Notes: a model not told the origin generated them from the sequence alone. A stretch of 64,000 nt of DNA from Cololabis saira (GCF_033807715.1 NC_084587.1:16846017-16910016); one strand, 5' to 3'. Shown: positions 51,395 through 63,470, counted from the stretch's first letter. A program made the numbers and translations.

Positions 51395-52060
51395 TTTTTG
51401 GGTTTGATAGAGACCTATTCAGGATGTATACCAGAATGCAACAGCACGATGATCCAGAATGCAGCAGCATGTCTGGTCTTCAACCAACCCAAGAGAGCTC
51501 ATGTCACTCTGCTGCTAATCTCTCTGCAATGGCTTCCAGTTGCAGCGCACTTCAAGTTTAAAGCTCTGCTTTTGGCTTACCAAACAATTAACCAAACTGC
51601 TCCTGCCTACCTTCACTACTTCATCAAGAGCTACACTCCCTTTCGACAGCTCCACTCATCCAGTGAAAGATGCCCAGTGCTTCCACCACAACGTGGCGTG
51701 AAATCAGTAGCCAGACTCTTCTCCTCCATTGTTCCCCGATGGTGGAACGACCTACCAAACTCTGTCCGATCTGCAGGTCTGGACCTACTTTTAAGAGCAC
51801 GCTAAAGACTCTCTTTATGGAGCACTTTTGCAACTAATAAACTTCTCTGCTCATCAAAATGAGTTAGATTTGTCGAGCTCTTTGCAGGACTGGGCACTGA
51901 GTAAGCTGCATGCATTTATGACAAGATGATGATCGCATGATGGTGTCTCTTAGATGTTTATGTAATTGCCCGGGGGTCATGTTCTGGGTCTCTGGAAAGC
52001 GTCTAGAGACAACATTTGTCGTATTAGACGCTATACAAATTGAATTGAATTGAATGTACC
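51395..52060 (+). mobile_element. LINE 3' end (Rex1/L2-like) with TGAAT tail
   Basis: The 5'-truncated element contains the C-terminal RT coding end (to about 51837), a 3' UTR and a terminus with AAAGCGTCTAGAGACAACAT, GTCGTATTAGACGCTATACA and a (TTGAA)n tail at 52039-52056. It lies about 35 bp beyond the right TA of the Tc1 element. Confidence 0.8.
51398..51837 (+). pseudogene. LINE RT protein, C-terminal fragment
   Basis: The frame 51398-51805 reads TMIQNAAACLVFNQPKRAHV, LLISLQWLPVAAHFKFKALL, APAYLHYFIKSYTPFRQLHS, then RLFSSIVPRWWNDLPNSVRS. These are the standard C-terminal motifs (QNAAARLV, LHWLPV, PRLWNSLP) of jockey-group LINEs. After a single frameshift near 51785 the end continues as PTFKSTLKTLFMEHFCN and a stop. 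The RT catalytic domain is missing through 5' truncation. Confidence 0.85.
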
Positions 52061-52119
52061 TTTCTTGTATAAAGGGACTGTTGGGTTGGGTGTAAAAAAA
52101 AAATAAAATAAAAATCTAG

Positions 52120-52275
52120 TACTGGCATGGCAGCACCTGTGTCCAACTGGACTCACAGCAGTCTGACCAGCACTTATCCTTGCTGTACCCTCCTGTGTGA
52201 TGTCTTGCTTGTGTTCTCTCAGATGTAATTCGCTTTGAATAAAAGCGTCTGCTAAATGACAGTAGTAGTATACTG
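52120..52275 (+). mobile_element. SINE 3' end with (AGT)n tail
   Basis: CAGATGTAATTCGCTTTGAA then TAAAAGCGTCTGCTAAATGA and CAGTAGTAGTA. The conserved 3' block and the tail match the antisense SINE at 9216-9423; the tRNA head is missing or too diverged to see. Confidence 0.75.
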
Positions 52276-53053
52276 TGCACCCACACGGTCTGTGCATAAT
52301 GCAACATCTCATGAAGCCCTTTTACCATTTCAGTGATTGCCAGCTCTTTCGAATATTCACAGCCAATAAAATCAACTAGCGGTTCACAAATCCAAGTCAC
52401 TACAGGCCTTAACCAATCAGAAGAAATAAAAGATTGGATGTTTACTGAAGATTATACTTGTCAGCTCTGCTTTAGTATGTTTCTACTTCTAACAAGACAA
52501 AATAATTGTGATTCGCGACGGAGACTTGGGATAAAATGAACCAGTGGAGTTTTGGGCTGGCTTATGATTTATGATGGTGAAACAAAAAAGGAAAGGCTGA
52601 GTCCAGAGCCGAGCAGTAGAAAGTGAAGTTGTTTTACTTTTAACTAACTCAGTGAGTTTTAATCACACAGCAATCATTGCACAATTACAATCTGTGAGGT
52701 CCTAGCTATCACACGACGACAGGCCTTTGTTTGCAGCGTATAGCAGTTGGTCCCTAATTCTGATCTTTTTAGTGCGGTAATTTAGTCATAGTCTTAGAAA
52801 TGTGCTTTTATTTGAGTGGAAATTATCTGTATTAGGTTAAGAAGAGCTTCTTCCTGTTCACATGCTGTGCAGTATATGTATATTGCATCAGGGATCAAAA
52901 ATGGAGTTAACTATGTCTGTCATCTGCCTCTGATACTGACAGTCTTTGTTAGGACATTTTGCAAATGGGTCTTCGTCAATGTTTGAAAGTACAGTTGTAA
53001 TGAAAATTTAGTTTTTCATAGCATAGCATCACTGAGCCAAAGTAGCATAGACT
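52276..53053. other. No recognisable gene
   Basis: Short frames only. Confidence 0.4.
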
Positions 53054-53569
53054 TTAAAGGGGACCTATTATGAAAAACACGTTTTCTCTTGCTTTAACAT
53101 ATATAAAGTGGTCTCCCCTCACCCTGCCAACTCAGAGAAGGAGGAAAGCAACCAAATTCTGCAGTGTCTGTACAGCCGCCCGGATGAGCCATCCAGTATG
53201 ATGTGGCTTCTACGAGCCATTCAGATTCTGCTCCCCTTCGTTACGTAACGAAAATGCGATTTACATAGGTTAGCCTCCGATGCGGGAAACCACGCCCACA
53301 ACTAACTCCGCCGGCCGGAACTTCCACCATTTTTTTGTAGCGGTGTAATGTGTCATTCAGGCAGCCAATCAGCACAGAGCCTCATTATCATAGCCTCCGC
53401 TCCCACTCAGAATCCCGCATAGATAATGAGGTTAGAGAATGGGATTCTAAAGACATGGCTCAGAGCCTGAATTTCTAATCAATTTAGCAAAAACAATCAA
53501 AAGCTTGTTTTTAAGACATTCAAGGCCTGTTTAAAATAGGTATTAGATGCCATAATAGGTTCCCTTATA
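53054..53569. mobile_element. TTAA-target DNA transposon, element C (MITE)
   Basis: The element 53058-53565 has ends AGGGGACCTATTATG (left) and AGGGAACCTATTATG (right, reverse complement), 14 of 15 identical. TTAA precedes the left end (53054-53057); the right side reads TATA, one or two changes from TTAA. This terminal motif is widespread in fish genomes. At 508 bp it encodes nothing. The interior contains a CCAATCA motif and GC-rich patches. Confidence 0.8.
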
Positions 53570-55424
53570 AGCTTTGGTGAAAATTGGGTGGAATGTATTC
53601 TCCTTTGAAATACATGCATGTTAACACATTGTAAAACTTTTTACCAAATACTACCTCTAAAGGGGGGGGTCTACAAAAACTACATTCTGGGCTCAAAACC
53701 ACTGCAAAATAATCAAAGCTTTGACCTTTCAAGTTCCAAATCTTTCCAAGTTATTCCAACAACTTCAGTTTGACTCATTAATGATCGCCATAAATATAAA
53801 AGATTAGTCAATTAAATGTATTCTGCCTGTTGAGGGGCACAGGGGTTAAAGCAAAGAGGAGGGAATCATCTATATGGCTGTTTTGGCTGTACAACTAGGT
53901 ACAGAAGTTTTAAGAAAAAAAGTGATTATCTGTCAGCATCACACACAAATTCAGAGTTCACACATGGAGTGTACATATTGTGCGCAAGAATAAATTAACA
54001 CGAGTGTTATGCAGCCCTCTGTACTCTGTCTTCTCATCATCACTTCCAAAGGTTAAAGATAATGTCCATCACTTTGTGGGTGGGTATGTGTGTGTGCACA
54101 CAGAACTCTCACTCTGCCAGCTCATCATCACCTTCAGAGGTTGAAGACACGACGTGTGTTTGTGTATGTTTGTGTGACTGAGCGCGTGTGTCTTTTCGGT
54201 GGATGTGTGTGACACAGCTCTGTTCTGTATTCATGTTTCGTCCTGATTGCTCTAAATGAATCTTGCTGTGCACTCCCGAGAGAGTGGAAGAGAAGAGAGA
54301 ATGAGAATGAAAAGAGTTGAGGGGATGGATGAATAGATGAAAGCAGAGGGGGGAAGGGTGGATTACACGGGTGCAGGAGGACTGGAAAAGTGCACGTGGT
54401 GGGGATTTTTCTACGTCCTCAGTCAGGTGCAATGCGGTGGAGGTGTTTAAGATCTGCTGAATTTGCTTACCCATAAGCCTTAGCAGGTTGCAGTGAATAG
54501 GTCACTGCTACAGTACACACAGGATGTGCAGAGAAGAGATGCCAGATGAAGAGCAAAATCTTTAATTGTCTTAAACCTTCTCATCAGATAAAAGCCTTTT
54601 GGGTATTTAGAGCAACAGCAATTAACAGCTTATTAAACTGCTAATTCTCAGTAAAGTACAAAAACTCTGTCTCATATGTATACTAAATCATTGTCAGTCA
54701 CTGCATTGTTAAAGTCCTCATGGGATCATCTACCAAGTTTAACCCCTTTCTAGTTTTAAAATGGGAAAGTTGTAAAGTGAGTTTTAGTAGCTATCACCAG
54801 AAGATAGTCGGAAGTAGTTCTAGAAAATTATTCCTATTCCCTCCAATTTTCCTGAGCATTAGTTTGACAAATAAAAGAACATGTTGTATTTAATAATGGA
54901 AAAGTAAAAAAAATAGAAAAAGCTCATTTCAGACATTCATTCTTTTCCATTAATCTGACGATGAATGAATGTGTTGATTTCAGGGTTGAATGAGCACCTT
55001 GATCACTTTCCTTGGTCTGGGTTTAGTAACATTTACATATCACTTTCAATATGGCACACGTCTGACTAGCATATGGGAAAGCACACTTGCTTGTGCAAAA
55101 AAAAAGAAAAGAATGTTCTCCATCATGTTTTAGGTATTATTAAAGGTAGTGTTGCAGGTTCTGGACTCTCTCTAAAAGTCGATGAAACTTCATCGAAAGC
55201 TCTTTTTCTTTAAGAAACTGTTTAAATGTTTGATTTCCATCAAACATTTTGGTGTAATAGTAGTGAGAAGCTATCGTTACAAACATATACTGTAAATATG
55301 TTTGTGATACTCTAGTGAATCTTGTCTGTGGTCGTACTTCAGAAGTCCTGGGGGTGCGGTAAATGGCTTGTATATGTGGGCAAAGCTCTATTTTCTCTGC
55401 TTTTCTAATCTTCTAGTTCTGTCT
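53570..55424. other. No recognisable gene
   Basis: A 121-codon minus-strand frame at 54109-54474 is rich in H, S and T and lies in GT-rich sequence; it has no recognisable domain. A short G-run occurs at 53661-53669. Confidence 0.4.
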
Positions 55425-55690
55425 TGTCTTCAGCATAAGGTAGCGATAATTCTATTTGGTAACAAAAAAGGAATACAAGTTGCTGACAAACTTGAGTACA
55501 GAGGGTTCAAGATAAAAACACAGGTTATAAATCTTGAAGTTCTAATGGACTCAGACCTGAGATTCAGCAGCCACATCAAGGCTGTAACTTAAACAGCTTT
55601 TTAGCTTTTTATTATCTCAGAGTCACAGATCTGATGTGCACAGCAAATTTAGAGAAGCTTATCTATGCCTTCATCTCCAGCAGTCTTGGA
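55425..55690 (+). pseudogene. LINE RT thumb-region fragment
   Basis: The frame 55368-55592 ends with VAIILFGNKKGIQVADKLEY, then KIKTQVINLEVLMDSDLRFS and SHIKAV, the region after the RT catalytic motifs in L2-group LINEs (KTE(V/I)L-type start, LG(V/I)xxDSDL motif). The next frames give a TAF-type and a LCLHLQ-type piece with stops between. Both ends are truncated. Confidence 0.75.
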
Positions 55691-58000
55691 AAAATGTAAA
55701 TAAATGTCCTCTTTCATTTCTGGTAGTTTTTTTTACTTTTAAACGGTCTAGAAGTTACGGTTATGGGAAGTACTCTGACAAATTTTGTTGGCGACCACAG
55801 GATGGTCATAAAAGGGTTTTAACTTGACCTGACTTTATTTTTTATAGTCTTATGAGTCTTGTTAGTTGGACATGCCTCGAGCAATCTTAGACCAATTTTA
55901 AAATTGAATTGCTACAAAAAATGGTATAAGTTATTGGCAATTCATTCTTTAATTAGTTGATTAATTGTTTCAATAATCAATAGTTTAATTGTCTATAAAA
56001 ATAGTCATCAGTTGCATCTCCAATTAGCAATAAACATATAGATGCTCTGCTGAGTGTTTAGCCTGTTGTGGTCTGAAGGTCAGGAAACTGTGACATTTAA
56101 TTCACACACAAAGAATCACAAAGAATCTACCACAATTTATCAGAGAGAATGAGTCAAATTTGGAAAAAGAGATAAAAGGAAGCTAGAATGACAACAAAAT
56201 CAAGGATTTGCTGTCTGGTTGTGCCAATGAAGACATTTTTTGTAGATTAATTATACTAATGCAGTCACCTTTTAGCATATGAAATTAAAAGTGCTCCACT
56301 ACAGATACAGAAATAGTCACATGTCATTAACAACTTTAAATTCAAATTCGTGATGTCAGTGATTGTAATTGCTTATATGGCAATGATGAAAATAATCTTA
56401 TGATGTTCTTGAATATCCCAATATCACATCCCATATTTCATAAGTCAGAATGTTGTCCAGGGTTGATGATTCTTGAGATAATTCTTGATCTTATCAAGTT
56501 CTGGTAGGTTCAACACAACCTCAGTGCACTTAAGTGGACTCTGTGCATTTTCAAGTTAATTTGACATGATGGAATAAGAAACTTGACTTCTTGGATCACG
56601 CTTACATGATATACTGTCCAAGCTCGTGCCAAGTGCAAATGTGTTTTCTCAATTGAGACGCCATACAGAAGAACCCTCCTCACTTTATCTGGCAATAAGC
56701 ACATATGACCAAACATTTTCACTAATGACAGTAACAACAGCAGACACAGATCCAAGATATTCCACGGTTTGCCTGCCAGCATTTAGTGCCCTGACATATT
56801 TCTTCAGCCCACGGCATGAAATCACTGCTCAAACTGGAAGTAATACTTGACGATGATTGAAATTTATCACTAATTAAATTATCTTACTGGCCAAAGTCAT
56901 TTATGGTTATTTTTTTATTTATTTTTTTTTATTTTATTAACATACAGTACAAACAGCGACAAAAGACGACATCACTTACAATGATATGTATCTAGGTGTG
57001 TGTGTGTGTGTGTGTGTAAATGATATAATGAAAGTAGATAAATACATTAAGAATATTAATTCAAAAATAAATAAAAAAATAAATAACTATCATATAGAGT
57101 GATGTAATATAGCATGATATAATATAAATATATGTAATACTATAATAGCATAATAATATAGTAATATCCTAATATAACATAATCATTTTTATAATATTAT
57201 AACATATAACAAAATTATATCACCATACTATAATATATAACAATATAATAATACTATAGTTTAACATCCCATGAGATTTCATAACTTAATATAATAATAC
57301 ACTATGAAACAATATATCATGATAATGCCAAGAATAATTATTAGAATTAGAATTGGTCCTTTATATATTGCAATGAGGGGTGAGGTAAGACCGGGGCATC
57401 AGGGAAGCGAGCAGGAGGCCCCCACCAGACTCCAGTTGCCCGACCGGGAGCCCCAGCAAGAGGCAGGTAGGACGGCAGCGAAAGGAAAACCCTCCTCCCT
57501 TTTTGATTTTAAGCATTTTTAATTTTTATTTATATATTTCCCTTTTTTTTAACTTAGTTGAATAACCCTAATCTATCATAAAGAGGGTGTAATGATTGTT
57601 TGAAAAAGCTTGTTTAAATGAAGGGATTAATAAAGCAGGTGCCTTTATTTTCAAATACAACTGTACTTAAAAAAATGGCAAAATGCTGTATATGTAAATA
57701 AATGGTTGAGCAGAAAAGGAGAATCTGTAGGGCAATGACTGACTGAAGTTTTCCCCCCAATGTATCACTAAGCTGAGAGTCAGTGGACCTGAGTGAATTC
57801 CATGGATTCAGTCCGTGGACCCCTGGATCACATGGATTACCACTCCAAGTCCAACTCCAAAAATACAACTAACATACTATGAGCCTTAGAAGTGGATTCT
57901 AAAATGTATGATTCAGTTGAGTTGTTGAATAAAACGATAGCCTATTGAAACTGTTTTTATTTTCTATACAACCCTGATGAGTAGCAGCCATCTTTCCAGT
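55691..58000. other. No recognisable gene; AT-rich with a short (GT)n
   Basis: (GT)n at 56996-57017. Positions 57040-57300 are extremely AT-rich. A GC-rich patch at 57375-57495 looks like a piece of a LINE UTR but has no coding match. Confidence 0.35.
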
Positions 58001-58265
58001 ACTTTTTTCCTTTCTTTTTTTTTTTTTTTTTTTTTTTACCTTGTCTGCACACATATTATTGATTGATACCATGACGGTAGAAACCAAAAGTGTATATATG
58101 TGCATTATTACTATATGTAATATATACATATATATACGCACACATATGCGTACACATACATAAATATACACATACAAACCCAGTGTTTTTTTTGTTTTTT
58201 TTTTTTTTTTTTTTTTGGGGGGGGAGGGGGTGGGGGGGGGGGTGGTGACGACTTTTTTCCTTTCT
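58001..58265 (-). mobile_element. Small retroposon, copy 1, with 13-15 bp target-site duplication
   Basis: ACTTTTTTCCTTTCT at 58001-58015 is repeated exactly at 58251-58265. Between them lies an insert that starts with a T-run (a poly(A) tail on the minus strand), then a 148-bp core from ACCTTGTCTGC (58038) to ACCCAGTG (58185), then a second T-run, a G-run and GTGACG. A long direct duplication with a poly(A) end is the mark of LINE-driven retroposition. The core matches 63552-63699 with one difference. No polymerase III box or protein is evident. Confidence 0.85.
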
Positions 58266-58644
58266 GAGTTTGGGACTCAGAACTCCAGAGTTGAGCTGGG
58301 TGATTAACTCGGATCTGCAGGTATTTCTAGGATACTGTGATGTCACCGACTCAGATCAGGGTAGAATTATTCAGCCGCACCACCATTAGATCCACCAAAC
58401 TTAACATTACACCAATTTTGCTGTACCTGAGAAGTCGGAAGCACAAAAATTTAAATAGAGGCACATCTGACAGAAGAGCTAGGTGCAGTGAAGTGAAATG
58501 GATGACTCCACTCCTTAAAACCAGTTGCTATGAACAGTACTGAGAGGACATAGCTGAAAGGGGAGATTTTGTACTCTATTTCTGCAGTATTTCGACCAGA
58601 GCATTTTCATAAAGACCTCAAGTAACAGTCAACTTTAGTAAAAG

Positions 58645-58735
58645 TCAAGTCAAGTTTATTTATGAAGCACATTTAAAACAACAAGTTGACCAAAGTGCTG
58701 TACTGATAAAATGCTTGTGGGATGAGCAACAAAGC
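58645..58735 (-). mobile_element. LINE 3' end, antisense
   Basis: On the minus strand the sequence reads CAGTACAGCACTTTGGTCAA, then AAATGTGCTTCATAAATAAA and a CTTGA-type tail at 58645-58655, the end structure of teleost L2/Rex-type LINEs. Confidence 0.7.
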
Positions 58736-58914
58736 TGAGTATGTTGGTTGCGCCAATGATAAATTGAACAAATCTTCTTCACCAATGCCAAAAACCGTAT
58801 TTTGCCATTGATTTTTGCTAAGTGTTTGGTGGCTTGGATGATTGAAGTTTCAAGAAGCAATACATACAGTATAGGCAATTTAACAATGTATTAATTGAAC
58901 AAACAGGAGCCTCT

Positions 58915-59640
58915 ATAGCTTGTGGAAGAACCATAAACAGCCACTACAGCCTGGCACCTCCTCTGCATGCTGGTCACCAGCCTGGTCACACTCTGCTATG
59001 GGATGGCATCCCATTCTTTATGTTGCAAGTCAGCCAACGTGGTTGTGTTGTTCACTCTGGCACGAACAGCACACCCAACCTGATCCCACAAGTGTTCAAT
59101 GGGGTTTAGGTCAGGACTGCTTGGCAGTCCATTCCATCCTCTCCACTTCCAAATCCTGGAAGTAGTCTCTGATAAACCCCACTCTGTGGGGGCGAGCATT
59201 GTCATCTTGAATGATAGAGTTCAGTCCCAGACTGTGGAGACGTGGGATTGCCACTGGCTGCAGAATCCCATCTCGATATCTCTCTGCATTGAGATTGCCT
59301 CCAGTCATGATGTGCCTCGTTTTTCCAGTGAGGGAGCTGCAGACCCACACCATCAAACTGCCTCCACCAAAAGATGTTACTCTATCGGTGCAGCAATCAG
59401 CATAACACTCTCTGTGTCCTCCCAACACTTTGACCCTACATTCCAGCCTCCGTAGGCAGAATCTGGACTCTTGGCTGAACATAACTTGCTGAGTGGCACT
59501 GGAATGGCAAGAACTGGGGGTACCAGAAGCTCAAAAAAAGAGTCAATAGCAAGAGCAAAATAAGTTGTTTGGCACTGGCAGAGAAGATTTGACCAATTTT
59601 TCATGCGCACAGCCCACATACTCAGCTCTGCAGCTCATCC
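58915..59640 (-). pseudogene. Tc1/mariner-type transposase remnant, antisense
   Basis: Read on the minus strand from 59482, the frame gives MFSQESRFCLRRLECRVKVL, FGGGSLMVWVCSSLTGKTRH and IIQDDNARPHRVGFIRDYF. After a frameshift near 59110 it gives PDLNPIEHLWDQVGCAVRAR and KEWDAIP, with a C-terminus of the SVTRLVTSM...VVAVYGSS type near 58930-58985. The first catalytic aspartate (SDESRF in the family) is replaced by glutamine; the second (DNARPH) is kept. The DNA-binding domain is not recognisable upstream. With a lost catalytic residue and a frameshift the gene is dead. Confidence 0.85.
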
Positions 59641-60451
59641 CACAAATGCATGATCCTTTCAAATGTGGCACCATTTAAAAGGGAAATAAACAGGCTTTCC
59701 AACAGTATAAGAGTTATTGCCAAAAAAACTTTGTTACAATAAAGACAAAAATTACCGAACACAAATTTCCCTACTTTGTATGCTTAGTTTAGTTTTAGTA
59801 GCAGGGGAGATCTACTGTATTTTACATATTACTCCCTGTATTTTTAATAAAGTTCACGCAGAAAACACTAATAGTATTTATCAGTCAGCTAAACAGGGCA
59901 GACTCATGCAGACAGAAAATTCCAGTCCATTTCACAAGTTTCTGTATCTCATTGGTGCATTCATCAAAGCTTGCTTCCTGTCCTCCATCTCCCACCGGAT
60001 CCAATTTGTTCATAACCCCATGAATTCTGGCACCTTCACCCCCAATATGGAGACAAGGACTGCTTCCTTCATAATTAGTCTGTACCAGGCATCTCCGACA
60101 AAGTGACAAAACACAACCTCATCCAGGATGGGCTGTAATTCTGGTACACACTCAAGGAGGCTCAGAGGGAGTTCGGAGCCACACGAAGGGAGGTGAAGGA
60201 AAATGATAAGGTACAAGCTAAAATTGAGTGAAAGATTAAAGATTTGTCATAATTAGTTTGTGCTGTTGAGATACCAAGGTGAATGAGTGTGATGAAGGGA
60301 AAAATTAAACGAATATCAGAGTAGGACAAAATTAAAAGGAGAAGGACTAAATAAGGTTACAGTGAAATTACTGTGTAGAACAGAAAATTTAAACAATATG
60401 TGAAAGGTATTCAAAATTAAATGCAAAAACAGCAAGAAATCAAACTTTATT
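59641..60451. other. No recognisable gene
   Basis: A minus-strand frame around 60216-60046 has a protein-like composition (PELQPILDEVVFCHFVGDAW) and continues after a stop in other frames, but I cannot assign a family. It could be a decayed pseudogene. Confidence 0.3.
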
Positions 60452-61235
60452 TACAGTTAGGCTCGTCCAGAAGAGTTTGAGCAATGATAGAGTTTTCAGG
60501 ATTTTGATTTTATGCCCCATTTCAGCTTTAATTTAAGAGATTTAAGAAGAAATGTGGCAATTTCCATTAAGGAATTGCAGCCATTTTAAATAAAGTACAG
60601 GGGCTGAAAATATTCAGACCACTGACTGAAAGAAGTAAATTGGCCAGGTGTGGTCCATTCCCTCGTCAAGACAAATGAAGCAGATAAAAAGTCTGGAGAT
60701 TATATCAGTTAGTGAGCTGTTTGACCTGAGGTACTTGCTTGAAGTTCAAGGAGATCTCATTGCAGAGGAAGGAGGCCATCATTAGACTTAAAACGAAAAA
60801 TGCATATGCAAATGCTGGGAAGACCATGGGAACCCAGATTAGACTTTACTAGAAGAAATCTTAAAAAGCCTTTCTTTTCCTGAACCTCCACTGATGAATA
60901 ATGACCCTAAACATGCTGCAAAAGCAAACCAAAACTGTTTAAAGGTAATGAAATGGAATATTCTTCAACAGCCAAGTCAGTCACATAATCTCACACCAAC
61001 AGAGCAGGGTTTTCAGTCACTAGAAACAAAAGTGAGGGTAGACAAACCAAAAAACCAGCAGTTAGTGAAGGTGGATGCAGTAAAGTTTTTGCAAAGATTC
61101 TCCATGGAGGGAACTCAGACTTTGTCTATCTCCATGGCCTCCAGGCAGTCTTTGATTGCAATGACGGGTTTATTCAAGTATTAAACATTATGGTGTATTT
61201 CAGTTGTTTCTTTGTCCAAATACATTTAACATTTT
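60452..61235 (+). mobile_element. Tc1-like transposon, internally deleted
   Basis: A left end TACAGTTAGG at 60452-60461, a following TTTCAGCTTTAATTTAAG block and a 5' UTR with CCAGGTGTGGTCCATTCC resemble a teleost Tc1 family whose ends read CAGTTAGGTCC. Transposase C-terminal coding sequence follows at 60894-61184. The N-terminal domains and part of the core are missing, and the right terminal repeat is not visible, so the right edge is approximate. Confidence 0.65.
60894..61184 (+). pseudogene. Tc1 transposase C-terminal fragment
   Basis: The frame reads MNNDPKHAAKANQNCLKVMK, WNILQQPSQSHNLTPTEQGF, then a helical C-terminus ending MTGLFKY at the stop. DNDPKH in the family carries the second catalytic aspartate; here it is NNDPKH, keeping the second D. 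The SPDLNPIE motif is decayed to SHNLTPTE, losing the third catalytic acid's neighbourhood. The frame is open for 96 codons but only the last third of a transposase is present. Confidence 0.8.
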
Positions 61236-62989
61236 GCTTTGCATTGGAAAAATCTTTTCAGCAAATGTTACATTAGCCGCGTTTACATTTACATTTTTGC
61301 GTAAAAGAAAATCAAATCAAATTCAGGAAAGTTCGATAAAGGCAGTGCTGGGGGGGGGGGGCGGTAAGTGTTTCCATTGATCACTGTTGGAGATGTCCTT
61401 TCACTTTTTTTTTTTCGTTTTGAAATGAAGACTAAAGCAGTTCTTGGGACAATGTGCAAAACATAACATAACGATGTAAGAAAATCTTTTTTTTCCGTTA
61501 AACAAAATTGTTGTTGTTTTACTGTATTTTGGTGTCCCATTTTATTCCTACTTGCTTTATTTCCTGTTTTAGGTTGAAAGTGTTTAGGTCTGTTTGATTT
61601 TCACTGCTCTCATATCTCAGTCCGTCTCATTTGCTGCTCTATAGTGCTTTTGTGTAATGAATTGTGGTTTAGTTCTTTTTCCCGTAGTAGTTGCTTTTGT
61701 CTTCATTTTTAATTACCAGCACATGTCTGCTACATCTTTTTAGATCTCCTGTGTTTGGCTTTTTCCTACACCTCAGCATAACAATTGTATTAATGTAGTT
61801 TTGGCCTGGGTTGAGCCCTTGTCTATTTATTTGTGGTTTGGGGGTTATTTTGTCACACTGAGCCTTGGAATGATTAACCATTCTTTTCTTTGTTCTGCTT
61901 AAATATGAGGGGAAAAATGCTTTACACTTTGTTGTAAAGAAAAACTTTTAAGATTCATGAGAAAGTTCATTAAATTAGCATGTTCAGCGCAATATAAAAA
62001 TAGTATTCAATCACTGAGGGATTTATGTGAAAAAGATCAGTGATTGAAGGAGGAAATATACTGCCATTCATTGGTTTGGGTTCTCCCAACACCTCATCAA
62101 AAATGCTATATTTCTTGAGTTTTGGCTTGGATTGAGCCCAGGTCTATTTACTTGTGGTTATTTTGTCCCACTGAGACTTTGAATCAATGATTATCACTAT
62201 TTTTGTTTTGGTCAGATTAACATAAGAAAAAATAAATGCCTCCTACAGCTGGTGGGAAGAAATTATGAGTTTAATGAGAAAGTTGGTGAAATAAGCACAT
62301 GGTTAGTTCAGTAAGTATCACTGGGGGATTTTTCGAGACAAGTGAGTGATGGAGGAAACTTTTTCTACTTTGGGTTGGGCTGTCTTTGCTGACTTCTGCC
62401 TTTCATTTCGAGTTTGATTCCCAATGGAAATCCCTCCCACCACACTTTTTTACTTTTCAGAGAAAATCTGCTTGAGAGTTCGGTTTTGCTTCCTCAGTGA
62501 AATTCTTTAATTAAAGCCAATTTCCCCCAAAATACAACAAAAACCCAACAATGCTAAGTAACATTTTAAACAAAAACAAAACACAATGATTTAGAGCAAA
62601 AAAAGTTAGACCAAATATGAAATTGAAAACAATGCAACAACAGCGTATAAGAAATGCTAAAATAAAAAATGTTTTTGCTTCGAATGCTTTCTGTTTTTCA
62701 CCGCCTCTTCCATTTAGAGACATGATTGAAGAACGTGTAGACTAATAAGACCAGTTGATGTGGTTTTGAAACCAAAATGTGTCCTTATGTCCATTTAGAC
62801 ATATGGATTCTTTTGTAAAAACCTTTGCTTTGTAAAGCATCAAAACCTTCAGATGGGCACCTGTCTCTACTACAGGAAAGCCAGTTTTGTACCTGGAGTC
62901 TTCTACAAAGCATTGCCTTGCCGAAATGGGCAAGATGCATACTGAAAAGAAGAAAAAAAACATATCAAATGCAGCTTATGTTACTTCAA
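61236..62989. other. No recognisable gene
   Basis: A G-run lies at 61349-61361. Two related sentences of sequence, around 61800-62060 and 62100-62350 (both with TGGATTGAGCC/TGGGTTGAGCC and TTTGTC(A/C)CACTGAG), suggest an old tandem duplication of about 340 bp. The minus-strand frame 62963-62742 has no family I can name. Confidence 0.35.
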
Positions 62990-63470
62990 AACCACCATAT
63001 GTAATTCAGGAGTACATGCTTTTACCAAAGTGCCATGTGGAGTGATGCACCCCCATCCCAATGCAGATGCTGGGTTATAAACTGCAATGATAACAAGCCA
63101 TATGGTCCCCCTCTTCTTCAGCCTGAAGCCATGTGCATGATTCCTAAACTGAATTTCCCATTTTGATTACTCAGATTAAAGGGCAGTTTTCCATGCCACC
63201 TCAGTCAATCTCAAATAACCTTAAACCCTGGGGAGGTCCTTTAGATTTGTCCATCCTGTTTACTAAAGTTTTCTTATTTGCATGATGGAGTGTAAATGTG
63301 CCCTTGTGGAGTGATGAGCTGTGTTTACTGATGACAGTTTTCAGGAGGGTTCCTGAGCCCCCTGCAGTGATTTCCACTACAGAATCACATCTGTTTTTAA
63401 TGCTGTGCCAAGTGAGGGTCAGGGGATCACAGCCATTCAATACGTACGCTGCATCTTAGCATAGAGGCCC
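62990..63470 (-). pseudogene. Highly decayed Tc1-like transposase remnant, antisense
   Basis: The minus-strand frame 63440-63201 reads LTLTWHSIKNRCDSVVEITA, then ISKHSSSLHKGTFTLHHANK, which follows the helix-turn-helix part of a teleost Tc1 lineage (pattern R-x-C-I-K-N-R-x-D-S-V-x-E-I). Further on the minus strand, NPASALGWGCITPHGTL at about 63095-63040 recalls the PASxMVWGCIS motif of the same proteins. The similarity is from memory of the family and is moderate; the copy is old. Confidence 0.5.

Noticed and set aside
54109..54474. 121-codon minus-strand frame as a gene
   Set aside because: Low-complexity H/S/T-rich translation of GT-rich DNA; no domain.
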